From contig NZ_FQZT01000006.1 of NCBI RefSeq assembly GCF_900142125.1, forward strand, positions 62,001-126,000: 64,000 nucleotides of DNA, given 5' to 3'. A program made the position numbers and the translations under genes. Position 1 is the first letter of the stretch, and every line of letters starts with the position of its first letter. The stretch is from Malonomonas rubra DSM 5091 (GTDB lineage Bacteria > Desulfobacterota > Desulfuromonadia > Desulfuromonadales > Geopsychrobacteraceae). Positions 25,325 through 34,918 of the stretch are shown here, piece after piece. The notes beneath the pieces were generated by a model. The model had not been told where the DNA came from, did not search any database, and saw nothing but the letters and a program-made list of their open reading frames with translations.

Positions 25325-28300
25325 TCAGTCCCCTTCTTTCGGATTCAGCGGTGCCTTCATGTCCTTTGGTGTCACCATCCAGAAGTAGGCGAGCTCTTCG
25401 CGGAACTCATCGAGAATCCGTTTCGCTTTCGGGCTCCGGGTGCGGTTGTGGAAGCTGGTCAGAATTTTCTTCAGATACAGCTTGCCCTCGTTGTCGTCAT
25501 CGACGTCGATCCGCCGGGCGATGACCAGCTCCTGGTTGAGCCGGTCGATGAATTTCTTTTCCCGATCGTAGACAAAGGCGACGCCGCCGGTCATGCCGGC
25601 ACCGAAGTTGATGCCGGTGTCACCAAGCACGACGACGGTTCCGCCGGTCATGTATTCGCAGGCGTGGTCACCGGTCCCTTCGACCACTGCCAGCGCTCCC
25701 GAGTTGCGTACGCCGAAGCGTTCGCCCGCTGTGCCGGAAACGAACAGCTTCCCGCCGGTGGCGCCGTAGAGGCAGGTGTTGCCGACCGCAGAAGCGCCTT
25801 CCTGGTAGATGGCAGGGGTGATGATGATGCGGCCGTCATGCATCCCTTTGCCGACGTAGTCGTTGCCGACGCCAGTCAGGAAGATGCTGACACCACGAGA
25901 GAGGAAAGCCCCGAGAGATTGCCCGGCAACACCGGTCAGCTTGATGGTAAGCGCATCCTTTGGCAGACCTTCGTCGCCGTAGTAGCGAGCGATGGTGCCA
26001 CTGATCAGGGTACCGAAGCTGCGGTTGGTGTTCATGACAGTACGTTCGACCACCAACTCGTCGTTCGGGTTGCGGATGACGGGTATCACTTCTTCGAGTA
26101 ACTGCTTTTCGAAAGCGTTGTCATCAAAGGGTGGGTTCGGCTTCTGCTTGGTGTTGATGCCTTCGACCTGCTGTAGTACGGCGGAGTAGTCGAACTTCTG
26201 CACTTTGGGGTCATCCAGCTGTTTGAGCAGGTCGCTGCGGCCGATGACTTCGTCCAATGATGTGAAGCCGAGTTCGGCAAGGATTTCGCGGACATCTTCA
26301 GCAACGTTCTGCAGGTAACTGACCACTTTTTCCACCGTACCCCGGTAGTGGGCGCGGAGGTTCTCGTCCTGGGTGGCGATGCCGACGGTGCAACGGTTGA
26401 GGTGACAGACGCGCAGGATTTTGCAGCCGAGGATCACCAGTAACGGGGTGCCGAAACCGAAGCCCTCAGCACCAAGCATTGCCGCTTTCACCACGTCACG
26501 ACCAATTTTCAAACCACCATCTGTCTGCAGCTCTACCAGTTCTCGCAGGTTGTTGGCTTTCAGGCTCAGGTGCGCCTCGGAAAGCCCGAGCTCCCAGGGA
26601 TTTCCAGCTGCCTTGATCGAACTGAAAGGTGCAGCGCCGGTGCCGCCGTCACCACCAGAGATGATGATCTTGTCGGCGTAGGCTTTGGCTACCCCGGCAG
26701 CGATGGTGCCGACCCCTTCCGAAGAGACCAGCTTGACGCTGATGGTCGCTTCCGGGTTGATCTGCTTGAGGTCGAAAATCAACTGCGCCAAGTCCTCGAT
26801 GGAATAGATATCGTGATGCGGTGGCGGCGAAATCAGGGTGACGCCTGGCACGGTGAAGCGGAGGGTGGCGATCAGCGGGGTGACCTTCTCGCCCGGCAGC
26901 TGTCCGCCTTCTCCGGGCTTTGCGCCCTGCGCCAGCTTGATCTGGATCTCTTCGGCGTTACGCAGGTAGCCGGGGGTAACGCCGAAGCGGCCCGAGGCGA
27001 CCTGTTTGATTTTACTGTTTTTCACTGTTCTGAAGCGGGCTGCATCTTCGCCACCCTCGCCACAGTTGGACGAGCCGCCGAGAATGTTCATCGCTTCGGC
27101 CAGCGCTTCGTGTGCCTCCGGCGACAGCGCGCCGAGGGACATGGCTGCGGAGTCGAAACGGCGGGTGATCGCCTCGACCGGTTCGACATCTTCAAGTGCG
27201 ATTGCCTTGTTCGGACTGTTGAAGGTCAGGCCGTCACGCACGAACTGGAAACCGCGGCTGTCGATCATTCCACGGAATTTCAGGTATTCGCCGCGACTGC
27301 GGACTTCAGCAAAACGATGCAGCTGGGTGACGACTTTCGAGTTGAAATCGTGATACTCAAAACCCGGGTTGTCACGGTAGTAGCCACCGATGTCCAGTGG
27401 GTAAATCGGCATCATGTAGTTTTCTCGGAACACCTTGCGGTGAATCTTGTCGATCCGTTCTTCCAGGTCGGTGAAATCGAGGCCCGGCAGGAGCGCGGCT
27501 GAACCGGGGAAACAGTCGGCGACAATTTTTTTGCTCAGGCCGATGACGTCGAACAGGGCGGCATTGCGGTAACTGGAGACGGTGCTGATGCCCATCTTCG
27601 ACATCACTTTGAGAATGCCTTTGGTCAGGGCTTCGTAGGTATTTTTCAGCTGCAGGCGAATTTCTTTGTGCGCCATCTGCTTCTTTTCGCACAGCTGTAC
27701 ACCAGTGGCGTACAGCAGCCAGGGATAGATGGCGACCGCACCATAGCCGATCAGGACGCAGGCTGAATGAGGCTCAAGCACCTCGGCGGTGCAAGCGACG
27801 ATGTTGATCTGCTGGCGCAGCCCGACTTTCAGCAGCTGCTGATTGATGTAGCCGACCGCCAGCGCCATCGGGATCACTTTCTGTTCGAGTGACAGACCAC
27901 GATCGTCGAGGATGACGATACGGACTGCGTCGTCGGTGACGGCGGCGAGCACCTCTTCAGCCAGGGTTTCCAGTGACTGCTGGAGGTTTTCCGCGTAACA
28001 GGTGGAAAAGGTGCGGTGCCTGTAGCAGGGCTCGAAGCGGGGCAGGTCAGGGTCGCCGAAGGAGAGCAGCGCCTGGAAGATATCGTTGGAGAGGATCGGT
28101 GAGATGCTCTTCAGGCGTTTGGCGCGGTCCTTGGTTTCGATCAGGGGGTTGCCGATTCCACCGAAGCCGATGGTGGTCGACATCACCGCTTTCTCGCGCA
28201 GCGGGTCGATCGGTGGATTGGTGACCTGGGCGAACTTCTGCTTGAAGAAATCACTGAAGCTGCGCTGCTGCTCGGAGAAGGCTGCGGGCGGGCAGTCGTC

Positions 28301-29746
28301 GCCCATCGAACCGACCGGTTCTTTTCCTTCTTCCATCATCGGCCGGATGATCAGGTCGACCAGCTCGCTGGTGACATTGTGGTAGCGTTGCAGGGTTTCG
28401 AGGTTTCCATAATGATAATCGGAGAGGTCCTCGAACTGGCGCTCGATGAATTCCTGCAGATAGTAGGTGTGCTCGGTCAGCCACTGGTTGTACGGCTGCG
28501 AATCCATCAGGTAGCGGTCGATGTCGCGGGTGTAGAAAATCTTGCCGTGCTTCAGGTCGGCGGCAATCATTTCGCCGCTCTGCAGGCGTCCGCGCTCCCG
28601 GATTTTCTCCGGCGGGGTGCCGAGCACGCCGTACTCACTGGTGATCAGCAGTCGGTCGTCTGTGGTGATGACATACTTGGCCGGGCGCAGGCCGTTGCGA
28701 TCAAGCACGCAGCCGATGTAGCGGCCGTTGGTGATGCTGACAGCTGCTGGGCCGTCCCAGGGTTCGTAGGCCGCCGAGCTGTACTCGTAAAAGGCGCGCA
28801 GCTTGGCCGGCATGTTGGCGACATTGTGGCGAGCCGGGGGGACCAGTGAACGGATCGCCTTGAAAAAATCGACGCCGTTGGCCAGCATGAACTCGACCAT
28901 GTTGTCGAGGTTGGCACTGTCACTAACGCCATCCTGCAGGATCGGCAGCATCTGCTCGAGCTCTTCTTTGGAGAACGCCGGGCTTTCTGCGTCGGTGAAC
29001 TTTCCCAGCGCTTTGAAGCGATTGCCCTGAATCGAATTGATCTCACCGTTATGGGCGATGTTGCGCAACGGTTGTGCCAGTTTCCATTTAGGCAGAGTGT
29101 TGGTGGAAAAGCGCTGGTGGAACATGGCGAAACTGATCCGGAAATCCTCGCTCTGCAGATCGGGGTAAAGCTTGGCGATGTAGTGCGGCATCACCAGCCC
29201 CTTGTAGGAGATCAAGCTGCGCGAGAAGCTGGGGATGTAGAAATCGGCGTCATCGATCAGCTGTCGCTCGACTTCACGGCGGGTCAGGTAAACCAGTGCA
29301 TCGAAACGGCGGGTGGCGATCAGCGCCGCCGGCACAACGAACACCTGGACGATCTTCGGCAGCATCTCCAGCGCGTATTCGCCGAGGGCATCGGTGTCGA
29401 GTGGAACCTCGCGCACCAGCAGGATACTCAGGTCGTTCTTTTCACAGGTTTCGCGGAAGATGTCGAGCTGCTTCTCTTCGTCGCTCAAGAACAGGGTTGC
29501 AACGGCGAACTGTTCCGGCAGTGACAGACCCTGCTGTTCGGCTACTTTGCGCATAAAACCGACCGGCATCGAACAGAGCAGGCCGCAGCCGTCACCGGTT
29601 TTGCCATCGGCGGAGACAGCGCCACGGTGCATCATCCGGCTGAGCGACTGGATGGCGTCTTGTAACAGTTGATGGCTGGGGATGTTGCGGATATGCGCCA
29701 ACAGGCCGAAGCCGCAGTTGTCCTTGAAGCGTTCAGCAAGATTCAT
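25325..29746 (-). CDS. gltB: Glutamate synthase large subunit
   Basis: 1473 residues from an ATG with AAAAAGGACA upstream. A ten-residue propeptide precedes Cys11 (DNCGFGLL), the N-terminal nucleophile of the class II glutaminase domain (~11-400). The central domain, the FMN-binding synthase domain (~800-1180, with EGGEDAARF and IISGGDGGTGAAP), the 3Fe-4S motif (CKILRVCHLNRCTVG) and the C-terminal beta-helix (~1220-1460) follow. It transfers the glutamine amide to 2-oxoglutarate. A leader hairpin lies just upstream. Confidence 0.97.
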   Translation of the reverse strand: MNLAERFKDNCGFGLLAHIRNIPSHQLLQDAIQSLSRMMHRGAVSADGKTGDGCGLLCSMPVGFMRKVAEQQGLSLPEQFAVATLFLSDEEKQLDIFRETCEKNDLSILLVREVPLDTDALGEYALEMLPKIVQVFVVPAALIATRRFDALVYLTRREVERQLIDDADFYIPSFSRSLISYKGLVMPHYIAKLYPDLQSEDFRISFAMFHQRFSTNTLPKWKLAQPLRNIAHNGEINSIQGNRFKALGKFTDAESPAFSKEELEQMLPILQDGVSDSANLDNMVEFMLANGVDFFKAIRSLVPPARHNVANMPAKLRAFYEYSSAAYEPWDGPAAVSITNGRYIGCVLDRNGLRPAKYVITTDDRLLITSEYGVLGTPPEKIRERGRLQSGEMIAADLKHGKIFYTRDIDRYLMDSQPYNQWLTEHTYYLQEFIERQFEDLSDYHYGNLETLQRYHNVTSELVDLIIRPMMEEGKEPVGSMGDDCPPAAFSEQQRSFSDFFKQKFAQVTNPPIDPLREKAVMSTTIGFGGIGNPLIETKDRAKRLKSISPILSNDIFQALLSFGDPDLPRFEPCYRHRTFSTCYAENLQQSLETLAEEVLAAVTDDAVRIVILDDRGLSLEQKVIPMALAVGYINQQLLKVGLRQQINIVACTAEVLEPHSACVLIGYGAVAIYPWLLYATGVQLCEKKQMAHKEIRLQLKNTYEALTKGILKVMSKMGISTVSSYRNAALFDVIGLSKKIVADCFPGSAALLPGLDFTDLEERIDKIHRKVFRENYMMPIYPLDIGGYYRDNPGFEYHDFNSKVVTQLHRFAEVRSRGEYLKFRGMIDSRGFQFVRDGLTFNSPNKAIALEDVEPVEAITRRFDSAAMSLGALSPEAHEALAEAMNILGGSSNCGEGGEDAARFRTVKNSKIKQVASGRFGVTPGYLRNAEEIQIKLAQGAKPGEGGQLPGEKVTPLIATLRFTVPGVTLISPPPHHDIYSIEDLAQLIFDLKQINPEATISVKLVSSEGVGTIAAGVAKAYADKIIISGGDGGTGAAPFSSIKAAGNPWELGLSEAHLSLKANNLRELVELQTDGGLKIGRDVVKAAMLGAEGFGFGTPLLVILGCKILRVCHLNRCTVGIATQDENLRAHYRGTVEKVVSYLQNVAEDVREILAELGFTSLDEVIGRSDLLKQLDDPKVQKFDYSAVLQQVEGINTKQKPNPPFDDNAFEKQLLEEVIPVIRNPNDELVVERTVMNTNRSFGTLISGTIARYYGDEGLPKDALTIKLTGVAGQSLGAFLSRGVSIFLTGVGNDYVGKGMHDGRIIITPAIYQEGASAVGNTCLYGATGGKLFVSGTAGERFGVRNSGALAVVEGTGDHACEYMTGGTVVVLGDTGINFGAGMTGGVAFVYDREKKFIDRLNQELVIARRIDVDDDNEGKLYLKKILTSFHNRTRSPKAKRILDEFREELAYFWMVTPKDMKAPLNPKEGD

Positions 29747-29778
29747 CTGAATTGTCCTTTTTACTGTAATTTCAAAAC

Positions 29779-29807
29779 ATCAGGTAGGGAACGGGACGGT
29801 ACCTGAT
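29779..29807 (-). promoter_or_regulatory. Hairpin in the gltB leader
   Basis: ATCAGGTA (29779-29786) and TACCTGAT (29800-29807) form a perfect 8-bp inverted repeat 33-61 bp upstream of gltB. There is no T-run, so it is not a plain terminator. It may be an operator or an RNA element. Confidence 0.5.
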
Positions 29808-29880
29808 TTCAACAATAAACGCAAAAATGAGTACAAAGTATACAATAGGATTGGCGTTTACAGGGAGAGGGTAGAAGAAA

Positions 29881-29912
29881 AAAAGGGCAAACTCGCGAAG
29901 AGCTGCCCTTTT
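29881..29912 (-). terminator. Terminator of the 74-residue membrane protein gene
   Basis: AAAAGGGCA (29881-29889) pairs with TGCCCTTTT (29904-29912). On the minus strand it is followed by a run of T, so it ends the gene at 29938. Confidence 0.8.
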
Positions 29913-29937
29913 GTGATACGGGAATGATTATTGCTAA

Positions 29938-30162
29938 CTATTTTTCATTGTGCTGGTCGTCCTCATCGTCCTCGACAGGTTCAGGCCGTGGCGCGCCGAG
30001 CCAGCAGGTGAAAATCTTCATGGCACAATAGAGCAGGCCGAAGGCGAGTAGTAGCTCGGGAGGGGTAACGTCCCCTGTAGTAGCAACCTGACGGGCAAGA
30101 GCCTGGCTTAGGGTGACTATAAAGATCGAGCCGACAATCAGGATAATCGCTACACGTGACAT
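29938..30162 (-). CDS. Small membrane protein, 74 aa
   Basis: The second of two closely placed ATGs (30160-30162) is preferred because AAAGG lies seven bases upstream of it. Two hydrophobic helices (about 4-24 and 36-56) are joined by a short polar loop. The tail is strongly acidic (EPVEDDEDDQHNEK) and probably cytoplasmic. No family is recognised. It has its own terminator and lies divergent from the amidotransferase gene. Confidence 0.6.
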   Translation of the reverse strand: MSRVAIILIVGSIFIVTLSQALARQVATTGDVTPPELLLAFGLLYCAMKIFTCWLGAPRPEPVEDDEDDQHNEK

Positions 30163-30259
30163 GAGCATTCCTTTCTCTTTGTGAGAGTAGGCTAATTTTA
30201 ACTTAAGTTGTTTTTAATAATCAAGCAAAGATGACAATTTTAATCATCTGGAGGCTAAG

Positions 30260-30919
30260 TTGCTGATTGACGTTATAAAGTTCGATGAAAAGGTTGGCCT
30301 GGGGGCCTTTGCCGAATGGCTGAAAGAGATGAACTGCGAGGTTCGTTTGTGGCACGCAGACCGCGGTGAGCTCCCAGCGCTGGACGCTAAAACCAAGGTG
30401 ATCCTGCTTGGAGGGTACATGGGGGTGAATGAGCGGGATGAGCTGCCTTATTTACAGCGGGTGGCGGATTGGTCAGCGGCGGTGGTGGCAGCAGATCGGT
30501 ATTTGCTGGCGATCTGCCTCGGCGGCCAGTTGCTGGCCCATGCTCTGGGTGCCCAGGTGCATAGTCAAAGCCGGCAGGAAAGGGGTGTTCGCTACGTTGA
30601 ATTGACCACTACAGGCCGCAAGGATTCGCTCTTTGCAGGTCTGCCGGACCCTTTCTTGAGTTTCGAATGGCATAATGACAGCTTCGATCTGCCGAATGAA
30701 GCCCAGCACCTGGCGCAAACCGACCACTGTTTCGGCCAGGCGTTCCGCTACCGCAATGCCTGGGGACTGCAGTTTCACCCGGAGGTCGATGACCAGGTGG
30801 TTGCCGACTGGTGCCAGAAGACCGGGGCAGGGAAAGCACCATTGCTGGAGTTCCGGCGCTATCAGGCTGACTATCTGCAGCAGTCCCGGCAATTGTTGAC
30901 TAATTTTATTGCCCATTAG
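30260..30919 (+). CDS. Class I glutamine amidotransferase-like protein
   Basis: 219 residues from a TTG at 30260, nine bases after GGAGG. The GATase1 triad is complete: Cys86 in ICLGGQLLAHALG, His173 and Glu175 in LQFHPEVD. It resembles the stand-alone GMP-synthase-like amidotransferases such as YfeJ, sometimes acting as gamma-glutamyl hydrolases. No synthetase partner is adjacent, so substrate is unknown. Cytoplasmic. Confidence 0.85.
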   Translation: MLIDVIKFDEKVGLGAFAEWLKEMNCEVRLWHADRGELPALDAKTKVILLGGYMGVNERDELPYLQRVADWSAAVVAADRYLLAICLGGQLLAHALGAQVHSQSRQERGVRYVELTTTGRKDSLFAGLPDPFLSFEWHNDSFDLPNEAQHLAQTDHCFGQAFRYRNAWGLQFHPEVDDQVVADWCQKTGAGKAPLLEFRRYQADYLQQSRQLLTNFIAH

Positions 30920-30998
30920 AAGCGAAAATTTTTTAGGTAAAGCTTCATCTATTTGTCGGTTTTGCTATGATGAAAGGCAACTGACCAAGTGGTGTTGC

Positions 30999-32432
30999 AT
31001 GAAAAAAACGTTACAAACATTTGTTGTCCTTTCACTGATCATCGCAGCTGCGTTGACGTTTTTTGTTGTTGTGACTCATCAGCAGCAAAAAGCTGCCTTG
31101 GACGAAAGCCTGCGTGAGAAAATAAAGCAGGTTCGCTCCAGTTTATCCCTTGAACTTTCCAGCAAGCAGCACAAGATGGAAGAGTTGGCCAGCTATGTCG
31201 CCAGCTTTCCCGCTGTGCGTCAACTGTTTCTTGCCGGCCGTCGGGCAGTAGAAAATGAAGGTGGTGGTGTTGGGGGAGAAGACGCAGCCAAGGTCCGCGA
31301 TAAGCTGCTGACAGTCAGTCAGGATATCTGGTTTCTGCTTGGGCAGGGGTTTGATGTTCTGCAGATGCATTACCACCTGCCGGGCAAGGCGACTTCGTTT
31401 CTTCGTGTGCATAAGCCGGATGCCTATGGCGACCAATTATCTCCCTTCCGCCAGATGTTGATCGACGCCCATGAATCAGAGAGCCTGGTTGGCGGTTTGG
31501 AAGTCGGTCGCATCAATTTAAGCTTGCGGGGGGTGGCTCCCGTTTATGCATATGATGCTGAACTTGGCCGTGACGTTTACGTCGGCACTCTGGAGTTCGC
31601 CAAGCTGCTGGAGCGGGTGGTCAATGATGTCGCCGCAAACCAGAATGTTGGCCTGGCCATACTGCTCGATATGGAGCAGTTGGAGCAGATGGTCTGGCCG
31701 GAACAACTGGGGAAAAAACTGCGGGAAAAAGTCGTGGTTGAAAATTATGTTGTCGAAGAAGCCAGCTTTCCCCATGTCGATAGTTTCTTCAGGAAGGTCG
31801 ATATAGATTTTCTGCTCAGTGTTGAAAGGACAGAGGTGCACCGCTGTACCGATGGTGCTTATCATTGGCTGGCCTCTTTTCCGCTGCGCGATTATTGGGG
31901 CGAAAAAGACCCTGCACGCACAGCCATCGGCCAGGTGGTGTTATCAAACGATGTCACCGAAACCTATCTGGCATTGCAGCACAACCTTTACAGTAACAGC
32001 GCATATGCTCTGCTCGGTTTTGTTTTTATCGAAATCCTTCTCTGGTTCGGGTTGCGCTACACCTCGCGAAAACTGGAGCTCATGGTCGAGGTTGGTCGCC
32101 GTCAACTGGCAGACAAAAACCTGCAGTTGCAGGATGAGTTGAACGCCAAAGAAAAACTGCAGCAGCAACGGGAAGAGCTGATCGATGAGCTGATGACAGC
32201 GATGGAAGATGTCAAGGCGCTCAGTGGTCTGCTGCCGATTTGCTCATATTGTAAGAAAATCCGCGATGATGAAGGCTACTGGCAACGACTGGAAGGTTAT
32301 ATCGAAACCCACAGCGAAGCCCAGTTCAGTCACGGTATCTGCAACGATTGCCTTGGTGAACACTTCCCGGATGTGAAAAAAGAGATACGCCTTTCTCATC
32401 TGAAAGAAGGCAGCTTGCCGAAAAAAGAGTAG
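30999..32432 (+). CDS. Cache-type sensor protein with C-terminal Cys motif
   Basis: 477 residues from the ATG at 30999, which places a membrane helix at the N-terminus (about 5-24); a longer frame adds an implausible leader. A large extracytoplasmic region (~30-330) looks like a double Cache sensor. A second helix lies near 336-356, then a coiled coil (~365-405, RRQLADKNLQLQDELNAKEKLQQQ). The C-terminus has LLPICSYCKKIRDDEGYW ... YIETHSEAQFSHGICNDC, a motif often found at the end of deltaproteobacterial signalling proteins, with four Cys in two CxxC pairs that could bind metal. No kinase or cyclase domain is present, so output is unclear. Confidence 0.8.
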   Translation: MKKTLQTFVVLSLIIAAALTFFVVVTHQQQKAALDESLREKIKQVRSSLSLELSSKQHKMEELASYVASFPAVRQLFLAGRRAVENEGGGVGGEDAAKVRDKLLTVSQDIWFLLGQGFDVLQMHYHLPGKATSFLRVHKPDAYGDQLSPFRQMLIDAHESESLVGGLEVGRINLSLRGVAPVYAYDAELGRDVYVGTLEFAKLLERVVNDVAANQNVGLAILLDMEQLEQMVWPEQLGKKLREKVVVENYVVEEASFPHVDSFFRKVDIDFLLSVERTEVHRCTDGAYHWLASFPLRDYWGEKDPARTAIGQVVLSNDVTETYLALQHNLYSNSAYALLGFVFIEILLWFGLRYTSRKLELMVEVGRRQLADKNLQLQDELNAKEKLQQQREELIDELMTAMEDVKALSGLLPICSYCKKIRDDEGYWQRLEGYIETHSEAQFSHGICNDCLGEHFPDVKKEIRLSHLKEGSLPKKE

Positions 32433-32433
32433 G

Positions 32434-33318
32434 TCAGTTGTTCTTTTTGCCGATCTGCTGGCAGAGCAATCCCGCTATAATCAACAGTAAACCGACAAAT
32501 GTTGCAGGCAGGATGGTTTCACCGAGCAGCATGGCGATGAAGACCAGTGACAAAAATGGTGAAATGAAAATCAGGTTGCTGATACGAGCGGTATTCTGTG
32601 TTTTTTTCAGTGCCAGCAGCCATAGGACAAAGCAGGCTCCCATCTCGAAGGTTCCCACGTAAGCCGCGCCGAGCAGCCCTTCAACGGTCGGCAGGCGCAG
32701 ATCACAGGTCAGCAGGTAGTAACCGAGGACAAAAGGAAAACTGCATAGAAAATTGACGAACAGCCCGACCACCGGGTCGCGTTTGTCTTTGGTGTTGAAA
32801 ATCCAGTACAGCGCCCAGATGATCGTACTTGCCAGCGCCAGCCCAACGCCGACCGGATCAGTGAATTCCAGGCTGAACGGTCTGCCCTCTGTCGAAATGA
32901 CCAGCACGCCGCAATAGCTGATAATCAGCGCCAGCCACTGCTGCCAGCGAACGTTCTGTTTCAGCAGCGGAACCGACAGTAACGACAGGGTGATTGCCCA
33001 AGTGTAGTTGAGAGGCTGTGCCTGTTGTGCTGGCAGCAGGTCGTAGGCCTGTAACAGTACCAGATAGTAAAGAAAAGGATTCAGCAGCCCCAGCCCGATC
33101 GAGAGCAGGTAATCTTTTTTACTGCAACGAAATGCCTGCCGCAGTTTGCCCTGAAAGCGCAAAACGACTGCCAACAGTAAGGTGGAGAAAGAGCCCGAGA
33201 ACAGCAACAGCTCGATCGGCTGCAGATGTTTCAGCGAGAGCTTAAAGGCTGTGGCGATCGTTGACCAGAGCAGCACAGCGCTCAGGCCGTAGAGGGTTGC
33301 TTGTTGTTCGCGGGTCAT
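32434..33318 (-). CDS. EamA/DMT family transporter
   Basis: 294 residues from the ATG at 33316-33318; no strong ribosome-binding site is visible. Ten hydrophobic helices form two EamA repeats (about 5-140 and 150-285). The first repeat includes TLYGLSAVLLWSTIATAFKLSLKHL and the second VGVGLALASTIIWALYWIFN. Such proteins export metabolites or amino acids; the substrate cannot be predicted. The stop is 1 bp from that of the convergent Cache gene. Confidence 0.88.
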   Translation of the reverse strand: MTREQQATLYGLSAVLLWSTIATAFKLSLKHLQPIELLLFSGSFSTLLLAVVLRFQGKLRQAFRCSKKDYLLSIGLGLLNPFLYYLVLLQAYDLLPAQQAQPLNYTWAITLSLLSVPLLKQNVRWQQWLALIISYCGVLVISTEGRPFSLEFTDPVGVGLALASTIIWALYWIFNTKDKRDPVVGLFVNFLCSFPFVLGYYLLTCDLRLPTVEGLLGAAYVGTFEMGACFVLWLLALKKTQNTARISNLIFISPFLSLVFIAMLLGETILPATFVGLLLIIAGLLCQQIGKKNN

Positions 33319-34053
33319 CAGGTATATCCATAAAGTTTTTGACAGACGCCTTCCCCCCCCCACTACACCAAATCCTCTCCAAGATAAAGAGAAAAGCGAT
33401 TGCTGTGGGCTGTCGAATGGGGGCTGTGATTTGTGGTAGTAAAGTAACTTTTTACTGGGTGCTGTGAGGGTTTTTCTCTAGTTGAATAGGCGGTTGACAC
33501 TAATCTTTAAAGTTTGTAGGATGAATTTGGGTGAGTTGTCTAACTCCCTGATAATTAATTATTAAATTTAAATTTTAAGTTTTTTTTGCCCCTTTTTTTG
33601 TGTTTATTTAATGAAGTTTAGCGTGCTGTTTGTTGGCTTTCTCCCGGTAATACGCAAGGCTTGTTGCTTTGACAACAGTTTGTAGCGGCTTTCTGCTGCA
33701 CACGTATCTCTTCTAAAAAATTTTCTTTAACAAGAAAATTTGTCAACCATTTTCGGGTTCATACGTTTTACAAAATACCAGTGGTGTGTCAGCAGTCTGC
33801 GCCACTCAAATTATTTTGGGTTGCTCGCTTCTTTCCCGTTGATTTAAGCGGATGAAACATTGACAAGTTCCAGTTTCAGGGAGAATGGGCTGAAAGAGAA
33901 AAAAGAAGTTAAAGGCAAATGTAAAGAACATTCATTCTGTCTATAATTGTACGACAGTCTAATTTTGGGACTCGTTTTTATTATTTGAAAGTTTACTGCT
34001 GGACATAAAGATTTTTTCTGACTTGTGAGAATTTTCGTTGTTGGAGTGGGACA
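33319..34053. other. 735-bp AT-rich intergenic region
   Basis: I see no credible gene here. It holds a run of nine C (33353-33361), a perfect 10-bp inverted repeat AAATTTTCTT/AAGAAAATTT with a 4-base loop (33718-33741) and, near its right end, a promoter-like site for the LuxR gene. The length and base composition suggest a regulatory region or an old insertion scar. Confidence 0.6.
33937..33957 (+). promoter_or_regulatory. Promoter -10 with overlapping inverted repeat, LuxR gene
   Basis: A perfect TATAAT (33942-33947) lies inside the inverted repeat CTGTC (33937-33941)-N11-GACAG (33953-33957). No good -35 is visible, which would suit an activator-dependent or repressor-blocked promoter. Confidence 0.5.
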
Positions 34054-34749
34054 ATGAGCATTGAAATGAAGGGTGGTCACTGTGGGGATTGTTGTTACAA
34101 GGGGCATCAGGTCAAAATCGTTGCCAAGTCCCGGTTCTTAGGAGAACAAATATCAATTTTTCTCCAAGAGCATACTGGTGCCAGGTGTAGTGTGTTCGAT
34201 TCTTTGCATGAATTGGCGGATGGCGGTTGCAGGCATGGCAACAAACCATTGATTCTGCTGGAGGCCGACAAAGAACACATCAACCTCACTGAACGACTTT
34301 GCTCCGAGGTCAGCAATATGCTGAAAAAAGATCACCTGCTGGCAATCTTTAATACGCCCAAGTCGGCCCGTTTTGAGAAGGATGCACTGATCTGCGGGGT
34401 CCGCGGTATTTTTCACGAATATGATCGTGCCGAAGATTTGATCCGTGGAGTCTGTTCAATTACTCGTGGCGAACTCTGGGTCTCGCGTAAAATTATGAGC
34501 GAATGCTTTATAGAGCGACAAACTGCTTCCATGCAACATATTCATGCAACGGATCCGGTATTGGAGGCGCTGACATCAAGACAGAAAACCATCTTGTCGC
34601 TGATCGCTTCGGGAGCGAGTAACCAAAAAATAGCTGACAACCTGTGTATCAGTACGCATACGGTAAAAACTCATATTTATAATATTTTCAGGAAGATAGA
34701 TGTTCCTTCCAGGACTCAGGCAGCGCTTTGGGCAGCGAAGAACCTGTGA
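34054..34749 (+). CDS. CsgD-like LuxR family transcriptional regulator
   Basis: 231 residues. The N-terminal ~150 residues resemble a receiver that has lost the phosphorylation pocket, as in CsgD (VKIVAKSRFLGEQISIFLQ ... GVRGIFHEYDRAEDLIRGVCSITRGELWVSRKIM). The C-terminal ~60 residues are a LuxR/FixJ helix-turn-helix (LTSRQKTILSLIASGASNQKIADNLCISTHTVKTHIYNIFRKI). The N-terminus has a small Cys cluster (HCGDCC). CsgD-type proteins switch on matrix and surface genes and are often placed under c-di-GMP control. The gene lies immediately upstream of a PilZ gene and the large secreted protein locus, which it may regulate. Confidence 0.85.
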   Translation: MSIEMKGGHCGDCCYKGHQVKIVAKSRFLGEQISIFLQEHTGARCSVFDSLHELADGGCRHGNKPLILLEADKEHINLTERLCSEVSNMLKKDHLLAIFNTPKSARFEKDALICGVRGIFHEYDRAEDLIRGVCSITRGELWVSRKIMSECFIERQTASMQHIHATDPVLEALTSRQKTILSLIASGASNQKIADNLCISTHTVKTHIYNIFRKIDVPSRTQAALWAAKNL

Positions 34750-34918
34750 AAACACCTAGTACTAACTTCTTATTCCTGAGGAGCAATTTACGAAATAGGT
34801 TGCAAACATAGTAAATACCAAGTTAAGAAATTTATCACACCTTTGCTCGATATTATCATTGCGACCCTCCTGCGATAGTTGATTCTGCTGAATCATCGGT
34901 TTCGCTGGAGGGTTTGCT

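Noticed and set aside
26570-27502. A 310-codon frame on the + strand.
   Set aside because: Antisense to the FMN domain of gltB, which is clearly the real gene.
29779-29807. The gltB leader hairpin as a second ANTAR target.
   Set aside because: Only one hairpin, no six-base loop with A1 and G4, and no overlapping terminator.
33844-34107. An 87-codon minus-strand frame before the LuxR gene.
   Set aside because: It overlaps the promoter and start of the LuxR gene, is low in complexity and has no ribosome-binding site.
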